Below are positions 58,163 through 64,000 of a stretch of 64,000 nt of DNA, piece after piece. The notes beneath the pieces are model-generated. The model saw only the letters and a list, made by a program, of their open reading frames with translations. It made no database searches and had not been told where the DNA came from. The stretch's first letter is position 1. Each line of letters starts with the position of its first letter. A program made the translations under genes and the position numbers. Source of the DNA: Flavobacterium sp. (GTDB lineage Bacteria; Bacteroidota; Bacteroidia; Flavobacteriales; Flavobacteriaceae). The stretch is taken from the NCBI GenBank assembly GCA_027484725.1, contig JAIXSK010000021.1, positions 99,224 through 163,223 of the forward strand, read 5' to 3'.

Positions 58163-59122
58163 TTATTTATTGGGTTGATTTTCTTTGGGCGCTACATAAG
58201 GTTTGTTCTTTTTGCCGAACAGTGAAACATTGATATAACGCGTTGGGTTAAGTCGTAAATCTTGCAGCAACAATTCAAGTTCTTTGGTGCTTTTGGATAG
58301 GTTGTTGTAGAGCGCTTCATCTTTGACCAATTTTCCGGCGGTGCCTTTTCCTTGGTTGATTTCAGAAAGCATATCATCCACTTTTTTCATCGTTGATTGC
58401 AGATTTTTTACCGTCTGCCCTAAATTGGCTTGTTGCAATGAATCAGATATTTTGGCAAAATTACCTGAAGTTTTTTTGAAGTCGGCGGCAATTCCGTTAA
58501 AGTTGGCTTTGTTTTGATCCAACATCTGATTAACACTTTGCGAAGTTTTGTGAAATTCAGCAATGGTCAAACTGAGTTCAGAAAGTGATTTTTTAAGATT
58601 GTCTTGGCCTTGCTTGTCCAATACATTGTTGATACCGCTGAGCAAATGATCAACTTCTGTTAAAACTTTATCGAGTTTGGCCTGAAGTGGCGCTATCTTC
58701 TCGCCTACTACATCGGTCAAACCGGGTTTGTGACCACCCGTTAAAAAACTGCCGGAACTAGCCGGTGTTTTATCAGTCAGGTTGGGCTCAATCATGATTT
58801 GCTTTCCGGCAATTAAGCCAGGTTCGTACAACAGTGCAGCGGATGATTTTGAAATCGGAAAATCTGTTTTAACTTGTAGTTCAACGATGAGTTTTCCGGG
58901 ATGTTCTTCTGAAAACTTGATGCCGTTGACTTTGCCAATCACCAAACCATTGAGTGTTACCGGAGCGCTTTTTCCGAGGCCTTCTACAGAATCGTATTCA
59001 ACAAAGAAAGTTTGGTACGATTCAAACAAATCTTTTCCTTTTAAAAAGCTGTAACCCCATATAAATAAAGAAATGGAAGCAATGACTAATATGGCCGTTT
59101 TGATTTCGCGAGTAAGTTTCAA
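58163..59122 (-). CDS. MlaD/MCE-family lipid transport protein
   Basis: A 319-residue protein with one N-terminal membrane anchor (about 10-25), an MCE domain (about 35-115; VEYDSVEGLGKSAPVTLNGL, VGKVNGIKF) and a long helical, coiled-coil tail (about 135-300). MCE proteins form hexameric channels for phospholipids between the membranes. The start codon is TTG (complementary to 59120-59122); no ATG is available near the N-terminus. It starts 47 bases downstream of the amidase stop and ends seven bases before the Fe-S membrane gene. Confidence 0.9.
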   Translation of the reverse strand: MKLTREIKTAILVIASISLFIWGYSFLKGKDLFESYQTFFVEYDSVEGLGKSAPVTLNGLVIGKVNGIKFSEEHPGKLIVELQVKTDFPISKSSAALLYEPGLIAGKQIMIEPNLTDKTPASSGSFLTGGHKPGLTDVVGEKIAPLQAKLDKVLTEVDHLLSGINNVLDKQGQDNLKKSLSELSLTIAEFHKTSQSVNQMLDQNKANFNGIAADFKKTSGNFAKISDSLQQANLGQTVKNLQSTMKKVDDMLSEINQGKGTAGKLVKDEALYNNLSKSTKELELLLQDLRLNPTRYINVSLFGKKNKPYVAPKENQPNK

Positions 59123-59137
59123 AGTCTATTTTTTTGG

Positions 59138-59145
59138 CAAATTTA
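59138..59145 (-). promoter_or_regulatory. -7 box of the MCE gene
   Basis: The minus strand reads TAAATTTG (TAnnTTTG). The expected transcript has a leader of only about ten bases before the TTG start. Confidence 0.45.
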
Positions 59146-59168
59146 TGATAATTAATTCAATCGGTCTT

Positions 59169-60338
59169 TTATTTTAAAGCTTCCTGAACACTGATTTTTT
59201 GTCCGTCTTTCAAAGCAATCAGATAGGCTGATGTATATCCTTTTTTCTTGGCTTCATCCAAATTGCGCTTGGCGGTTTCATAATCTGATGTTTCGCCATA
59301 AGTATATTTGTATAAATTTCCGCCATCAGTAGTCATCTGAACGTTTTTCAAACCCTTGAAGTTTGAAGGGGTTGTTTCTATTTTTTTGTTGGCAGCAGCA
59401 ATTTGCACTTTAAATATAATTCCGGCTTTTTCTGAAGGTTTTATTTCTGAAGGCTTTTCAACTTTTGGGTCTTCTTTGGTGGGAACGTTTGTCGTTTCTT
59501 TATTAGTTACTGGTGCTGGCTCTTGCTCCATTTTTTTAGAAGGTCTGTCAATCACATCGTTGGCATTGGTTCCAAAATACTCTTTTTTGTAGCTGACAAT
59601 GGCGCGGGCAATGGCTTCGGCCACTTCTTGCTGACCTTCTTCAGAATCTAAATATTCGCCTTCTGACGGATTCGAGATAAAACCGGTTTCAATCAAAACA
59701 CGGGGCATATAAGCTTTGTGCAACACCATAAACGGCGCTTGTTTTACTCCGCGTACTTTTCGATTGATTTGTCCGAATTCATCTTGAATTTTGCTGGCCA
59801 ATGCGATGCTGTTGTCTAGATATTCTTCTTGCATCAAGGTAATTCCAATGGTTGAACTCGGGTTGTTCGGATCAAAACCTTCGTATTTTTGTTTGTAATC
59901 TTTTTCAAGGGTAATTACGGCATTCTCGCTTTTGGCTACGGCTAAATTTGAAGCATTTTTATTCAAACCCATTACGTAAGATTCGCTTCCACAGGCCGCC
60001 GGATTTTTATTGGCATTGCAGTGAATTGATACAAAAATATTGGCATCGGCTCGGTTGGCAATGCTCGAACGCTCAACCAATTCAATAAAAACATCGGTTT
60101 TGCGGGTGTAATTAACAATGATGTTCGGATTGTTTTCCAGAATTTTTCCAAGTTTAAGCACAATGGCCAGCGTAATATTCTTCTCAATATGACCGTTGTA
60201 AATGGCACCGTAGTCATGGGCACCGTGACCGGCATCAAGGGTTACTTTGAATTTACTATTGGACTGACCCAAGGTCGAAACACTGATAAAAAAAGCAAAA
60301 AAGATAAATAATAAATTGATTCTATGTAGCTTACGCAT
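59169..60338 (-). CDS. N-acetylmuramoyl-L-alanine amidase (Amidase_3) with C-terminal SPOR-like domain
   Basis: A 389-residue exported protein (signal LLFIFFAFFISVSTLGQ). The Amidase_3 domain (about 30-245) has the zinc ligands in VTLDAGHGAHDYGA and SIHCNANKNP and the catalytic glutamate in LIETGFISNPSEGEYL. A Lys/Glu/Pro-rich linker (about 260-305) leads to a C-terminal SPOR-like repeat (FKVQIAAANKK, YKYTYGETSDYETAKRNL). It cuts the amide between N-acetylmuramate and the stem peptide during cell separation. Divergent from lptD. Confidence 0.92.
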   Translation of the reverse strand: MRKLHRINLLFIFFAFFISVSTLGQSNSKFKVTLDAGHGAHDYGAIYNGHIEKNITLAIVLKLGKILENNPNIIVNYTRKTDVFIELVERSSIANRADANIFVSIHCNANKNPAACGSESYVMGLNKNASNLAVAKSENAVITLEKDYKQKYEGFDPNNPSSTIGITLMQEEYLDNSIALASKIQDEFGQINRKVRGVKQAPFMVLHKAYMPRVLIETGFISNPSEGEYLDSEEGQQEVAEAIARAIVSYKKEYFGTNANDVIDRPSKKMEQEPAPVTNKETTNVPTKEDPKVEKPSEIKPSEKAGIIFKVQIAAANKKIETTPSNFKGLKNVQMTTDGGNLYKYTYGETSDYETAKRNLDEAKKKGYTSAYLIALKDGQKISVQEALK

Positions 60339-60396
60339 GATTTGAATGGACGTTAATTTTTATAAAAGAGCTCGGGTTTTAAATACTATAAATAGT

Positions 60397-60404
60397 TATT
60401 TTTG
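60397..60404 (+). promoter_or_regulatory. -7 box of lptD
   Basis: TATTTTTG matches TAnnTTTG. It lies downstream of the first ATG of the lptD frame (60346) and upstream of the TTG at 60451, supporting the latter as start. Confidence 0.5.
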
Positions 60405-60450
60405 CCCGGTAATAATTGCTAAGTTTGGCGCGCCAAAATTAAGCCTTATT

Positions 60451-63144
60451 TTGACAAAAATACTATTAAAACCTTTGCATACAAACATATTTCATATCGT
60501 TTTATCAGCATTTTTCCTAACAATGGGAATCTTTAAAACTGATGCACAGGAATTAAACAATCGTTCACTTTCAGCGCCTATTGAAAAAAAGGCTGACACT
60601 ACGAAGATCAACTTCAAAGACATCGCAAAAATTGGCGACACAATCAAAACAGATTCTGTCAAAACCAAGAAACCCATTCTGGAAAGCAAAGTTCGATACA
60701 AAGCCGAAAAGTATGCCAAAATTGATCAAAAGCGCAAACTAATAACGCTGTATGATAAGGCTGAATTGTATTACGGTGATATAGAATTAAAATCGGGTAT
60801 CATTGTTTTTAATTACGATAACAATGAGGTTTATGCCGGCCGGATCAAAGATTCAACCGGAGCGTATACTCAATTTCCGGTATTCAAACAGGGCAGTAAT
60901 GTGGTTGAGCCCGACTCAATTCGTTTTAACTACAAAACTAAAAAGGCATTGGTTTGGAATTCAAGAACTGAACAAGGTGAATTTAAAGTAAAAGCCGAAA
61001 TATCAAAGCGGGTCAACGACTCGGTATATTTTTTAAAAGGAGCGCGTTTTACCACGGCTGCAGATATTGAAAATCCGGAGTATTACTTTAGAACAAGTCG
61101 CCTTAAGTTTGTACCCGGAAAAAAAGTAGTGACCGGATTAACCAATATGGTCATTGCCGATGTGCCTACACCACTGGCCTTGCCTTTTGCTTTTTTCCCG
61201 ATGACCGAAGAGAGTCAGTCCGGATTAATTATACCTACTTTTAACGATACCAATACCCGCGGCTATTCACTTCAGAATGGCGGATATTATTTGGCCTTGA
61301 GTAAATATTACGATTTGGCTATTTTGGGAGATTATTTCACCAACGGCAGTTACGCCATGCGTTTTGAATCAAGTTATGCCCAGAAATATAAATTCAGAGG
61401 GAATTTTAACTTTAGATTTGAAAATTTAATCACCAGCGAACGCGGTTTTCCAGATTATTCTAAAACCAACATTTACAACATTCAATGGTCACACACACAA
61501 GATGGTAAAGCCAACCCGAATGGTCGTTTTTCAGCTTCTGTTAACTTTGGAAGCAGCAAATATTTCAGGCAATCAGCGAGTCAAATCAACGTAGGTTCAA
61601 ATTTGAACAACACTTTGAGTTCATCCATTTCATATTCCAGAACATTTAATTCTGTTCCTCAAGTAAATATGTCTGTGGCGGCAACTCATACACAAAACAC
61701 CAATACTGAATCTATCAACATGACTTTGCCAACCATGCAAGTCAATGTTGACCGGGTTTTTCCGTTTGCCCCCGAAGGCGATGGACTCAAAAAAGGACTC
61801 ATCAAAAACATCAATTTGCAATATACTTTCAGAGCGCAAAACAGCATTGCAACCACCGATTCGCTGTTTTTTAAACCACAAATGTTCAAAGATGCCAAAG
61901 TTGGTTTTCAGCACACCATTCCGCTGAGTACCAACTTTAAGGTTTTTAAATACTTCAGCGCTACTACTTCAGTAAATTATAATGAAGTTTGGTATTTAAA
62001 AACCATTCGCAAGAGTTTCGATGCACAAACCAACAAGCAAATCACTACTGATGTCAATAAGTTTGATGCTTTTAGAACTTATTCTTTCAGTTCAAGTTTA
62101 GGAACCACCATTTACGGAACATTTAAATTTGGTGACGATAAAAAAATACAAGCCATTCGACATGTCATGCGTCCATCGGTATCTTACAGTTACACGCCTA
62201 GTTTCAAACAATACTATGATACCTATGCAATAGACGGAAGCGGAAGAATGGCCGAATATACCCGTTTTGAACAAGGAATTTTTGGCGCTCCGGGCAAAAA
62301 TATATCCAACAATATTGGCTTTAGTTTGAGCAATAATTTTGAAGCCAAAGTCAGAGACCGTGACACTACCAAAGTCGAACCCAAAAAAATCATCTTGCTC
62401 AACAATCTAAACTTTTCAACCGCTTATGACATTACCGCTGATTCCCTGAGATGGGCCCCTTTGCGCGTGAGCGGAGGAACCAACTTGTTCAAACAAAAAA
62501 TGAATGTCAATTTTGGCATGACGCTCAATCCGTATGCACTAGATAATTCCGGAAGAACCATTGACAAGTTCAACATAGATAACGGCGGAAGTTTGTTTAG
62601 AATGACCAGTGCCAACATGACCATCAACTACTCACTTTCTAGTCGTGATGGCGAAGCAGGAAATAAAAAAGACAAAAATGAGCAAGGCTTGCGCAACGGC
62701 GGTCGCGACGATGATTTGTTTGGTACCAATACTGATTTCAGTGATCGGCGACAGACCCAATTTGGCAAAGAAGAAGACGAAGATAATTTCAAAGGATTTT
62801 ACAAATACGATTTGCCTTGGGACATTAATTTCGCTTATCAATTGACTTATACCAATATCAAAAGAGAGAAAGAAATTTCCGGAAATTCAGTCATGATTTC
62901 GTTCAATGCAACTCCGGCTCCTAAATGGAAAGTCGGCGTATCATCGGGTTATGATTTTGTGCAACAGGGTGTTACATTTACACAGTTCAGATTTGAGCGC
63001 GATTTGATGAGTTGGCGTATGGATTTTAGTTGGACCCCTTTTGGAACCAATACCTTTTGGAGTTTCTTTATTGGTATCAAATCAGGCGTGCTCAGTGACA
63101 TCAAATGGGAAAAACGATCCATTCCGGACCGCGTTTTACGATAA
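60451..63144 (+). CDS. lptD: LPS-assembly protein LptD (large outer-membrane barrel)
   Basis: An 897-residue protein. From the TTG at 60451 the product starts with a signal-peptide-like segment (TKILLKPLHTNIFHIVLSAF) and an Ala near 30; the upstream ATG would add 35 residues and lies before the -7 box. The N-terminal part has an OstA-like domain (about 70-190). The rest is a 26-strand-type barrel with the LptD motif LPFAFFPMTEESQSGLIIPTF and many aromatic strands, ending in WEKRSIPDRVLR. It inserts LPS into the outer leaflet. Divergent from the amidase, followed 14 bases later by ridA. Confidence 0.9.
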   Translation: MTKILLKPLHTNIFHIVLSAFFLTMGIFKTDAQELNNRSLSAPIEKKADTTKINFKDIAKIGDTIKTDSVKTKKPILESKVRYKAEKYAKIDQKRKLITLYDKAELYYGDIELKSGIIVFNYDNNEVYAGRIKDSTGAYTQFPVFKQGSNVVEPDSIRFNYKTKKALVWNSRTEQGEFKVKAEISKRVNDSVYFLKGARFTTAADIENPEYYFRTSRLKFVPGKKVVTGLTNMVIADVPTPLALPFAFFPMTEESQSGLIIPTFNDTNTRGYSLQNGGYYLALSKYYDLAILGDYFTNGSYAMRFESSYAQKYKFRGNFNFRFENLITSERGFPDYSKTNIYNIQWSHTQDGKANPNGRFSASVNFGSSKYFRQSASQINVGSNLNNTLSSSISYSRTFNSVPQVNMSVAATHTQNTNTESINMTLPTMQVNVDRVFPFAPEGDGLKKGLIKNINLQYTFRAQNSIATTDSLFFKPQMFKDAKVGFQHTIPLSTNFKVFKYFSATTSVNYNEVWYLKTIRKSFDAQTNKQITTDVNKFDAFRTYSFSSSLGTTIYGTFKFGDDKKIQAIRHVMRPSVSYSYTPSFKQYYDTYAIDGSGRMAEYTRFEQGIFGAPGKNISNNIGFSLSNNFEAKVRDRDTTKVEPKKIILLNNLNFSTAYDITADSLRWAPLRVSGGTNLFKQKMNVNFGMTLNPYALDNSGRTIDKFNIDNGGSLFRMTSANMTINYSLSSRDGEAGNKKDKNEQGLRNGGRDDDLFGTNTDFSDRRQTQFGKEEDEDNFKGFYKYDLPWDINFAYQLTYTNIKREKEISGNSVMISFNATPAPKWKVGVSSGYDFVQQGVTFTQFRFERDLMSWRMDFSWTPFGTNTFWSFFIGIKSGVLSDIKWEKRSIPDRVLR

Positions 63145-63158
63145 CCAAAATACAAATT

Positions 63159-63542
63159 ATGCAAAAGAAAATCATTTTTACCGAAAAGGCTCCAACGCCT
63201 ATTGGCCCGTATAACCAAGCCGTTTTGATCGGAAATACACTCTACACTTCAGGTCAAATTGCACTGCATCCGCAAACCGGTGAACTTATTCTTGACGATA
63301 TCGAAACCGAAACGCGTCAAGTCATGGAAAACATGAAAGCGGTTTTGGCCGCCGCAGATATGACGTTTGCCGATGTAGTTAAAACTTCTATTTTCATTAT
63401 CAATATGGCAGATTTTGCGCGTATCAACAGTGTTTACGGCAGTTATTTTGACGAAAAAACTGCCCCCGCGCGTGAAACGGTTCAAGTGGCTTGCCTGCCC
63501 AAAAACGTCAACGTCGAAATTTCTATGGTGGCTATTCAATAG
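63159..63542 (+). CDS. ridA: RidA family reactive-intermediate deaminase
   Basis: A 127-residue RidA (YjgF/YER057c/UK114) protein. TEKAPTPIGPYNQAVLIGNTLYTSGQIALHP and PARETVQVACLPKNVNVEISMVA include the conserved arginine that binds the substrate carboxylate. RidA hydrolyses enamine/imine intermediates from PLP enzymes to ketoacids. The start at 63159 (MQKKIIFTEKA) matches the family. It follows lptD closely, so it is probably in the same transcript. Confidence 0.94.
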   Translation: MQKKIIFTEKAPTPIGPYNQAVLIGNTLYTSGQIALHPQTGELILDDIETETRQVMENMKAVLAAADMTFADVVKTSIFIINMADFARINSVYGSYFDEKTAPARETVQVACLPKNVNVEISMVAIQ

Positions 63543-63553
63543 CTTCAAAGCTT

Positions 63554-63574
63554 CTGAGTGCCTGAGTTGCTGAG
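63554..63574 (-). repeat. Tandem octamer repeat CTCAGnnn (minus strand)
   Basis: CTGAG occurs three times at exact 8-base spacing; on the minus strand this is CTCAGCAA-CTCAGGCA-CTCAG, the same unit as at 35055-35090. Confidence 0.75.
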
Positions 63575-63589
63575 AAATTTTATTAGACT

Positions 63590-63760
63590 TTGGGCGTGCC
63601 ACCGGCTCCGCTGCGCTGCGCCGCTGTCAGGCTGTTCGCTTGTAGTCCTCGCCTGGCATTTACAAAAAAATATTTCTGTTTAAAATAATCTTTATCACTT
63701 CATTTAAATTTTGGGCTGCGGGCTACCGCTACCATCCTTCACGCAGACGAGCGATTAGTG
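63590..63760. repeat. GC-rich intergenic repeat segments
   Basis: Two GC-rich blocks (about 63590-63660, rich in GCTGCGC/CCGCTG, and about 63713-63752, GGGCTGCGGGCTACCGCTACC) stand out from the AT-rich surroundings and contain no open reading frame of note. Similar blocks recur in intergenic regions of Flavobacterium genomes as far as I recall. Confidence 0.5.
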
Positions 63761-63763
63761 ATT

Positions 63764-63843
63764 GAAGTTTAGTTGAAGCTTTCTGCTATACGAATCATTC
63801 CGTTTTCAAAATCCCTTTTGTCCTAAAGCGAAGCGGTCTATAG
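63764..63843. repeat. 80-bp direct repeat, copy 1
   Basis: An 80-base unit repeated at 63920-64000 with five substitutions and one indel. It ends in TAAAGCGAAGCGGTCT, a 16-mer that recurs exactly at 63874-63889. Confidence 0.9.
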
Positions 63844-63919
63844 AGAAGCGTGTCTAAAGGCACAGCCGTGTCTTAAAGCGAAGCGGTCTTTTAAAGTTTA
63901 AAAAGTGTAAAAGGTTTAA

Positions 63920-64000
63920 GAAGTTTAGTTGAAGCATTCTGCTACACGAATCATTCCGTTTTCAAAATACCTTTTTGTCCTACAGCGCAGCGGTCTATAG
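63920..64000. repeat. 81-bp direct repeat, copy 2 (runs to the window edge)
   Basis: About 93 per cent identical to 63764-63843, 156 bases downstream. The array may continue beyond the window. The 458-base tail of the window holds these repeats and no gene. Confidence 0.9.

Noticed and set aside
63543..64000. Coding potential or CRISPR-like array in the tail
   Set aside because: No frame of useful length, and only two long copies without regular short spacers; direct repeats, not CRISPR.

Overview
The window reads as chromosomal DNA of a Flavobacterium-like member of the Bacteroidota (Flavobacteriaceae). The evidence is low GC content, type IX secretion sorting domains at two protein C-termini (26251-31356 and 43047-44057), a gliding-type giant surface protein, bacillithiol synthesis (BshA, 47585-48721), a fused E1 alpha/beta 2-oxoacid dehydrogenase, a FISUMP lipoprotein, DUF6814, and many promoters with the Bacteroidota -7 box TAnnTTTG. 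There are no rRNA or tRNA genes, no prophage and no CRISPR array. Several families of intergenic palindromic repeats are present.

Region 1 (1-9221, all minus strand): the start of an HlyD-type efflux adaptor and its TetR repressor, with a perfect operator palindrome. Next is a short-chain-acid (acetate/propionate-like) locus. In transcription order it has an outer-membrane porin, an MHS-type MFS transporter with an unusual loop, a DUF6814 protein, a terminator-like hairpin, a 2-TM protein, an SSS-STAC-histidine kinase, a free-standing receiver and a PrpE/Acs-like acyl-CoA synthetase. It resembles the CrbS/R acetate switch, but the response regulator has no DNA-binding domain. A zinc-ribbon/HTH protein (9325-9744) and a soluble TPR hybrid kinase (9942-12125) lie upstream.

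Region 2 (12356-23873, plus strand): a catabolic island for an ortho-substituted benzoate activated as its CoA thioester. It encodes a flavin reductase, a salicylyl-/2-aminobenzoyl-CoA 5-hydroxylase fused to an Old Yellow Enzyme domain, an exported alpha/beta hydrolase, a 2-aminobenzoate-CoA-ligase-like enzyme, a thioesterase, a nitrilase-superfamily hydrolase, a gentisate-1,2-dioxygenase-like bicupin, CreD (probably a bystander), an FAH-family hydrolase and maleate cis-trans isomerase. A coherent path runs to pyruvate plus fumarate. With an amino substrate, ring cleavage would give an amide, which would explain the nitrilase-family enzyme. This is the most interesting system in the window.

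Region 3 (23874-26198): a HxlR regulator divergent from a DJ-1/PfpI protein and an NAD(P)-binding reductase, followed by OsmC; it looks like an electrophile/thiol-stress set. Region 4 (26251-31356): a 1701-residue type IX-secreted surface protein with two families of tandem Ig-like repeats. Region 5 (31492-47107): mainly housekeeping and unknown genes (E1 dehydrogenase, 2OG-type oxygenase, SUI1, nucleoside phosphorylase, GNAT, cytosolic solute-binding-like protein, transglutaminase-like membrane protein, Ung, MutS2, DCC1, DAACS symporter, AroC, outer-membrane proteins).

Region 6 (47151-63542): envelope and redox genes: a PrcB-like lipoprotein with BshA, a TlpA-like thioredoxin, a FISUMP lipoprotein, a GH3-beta-lactamase fusion, paired Hdr-like iron-sulphur proteins, an MCE/MlaD protein, an N-acetylmuramoyl-L-alanine amidase, LptD and RidA. 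The last 458 bases hold no gene but carry direct repeats and GC-rich repeat elements. Assignments come from reading motifs by eye; no database search was possible.
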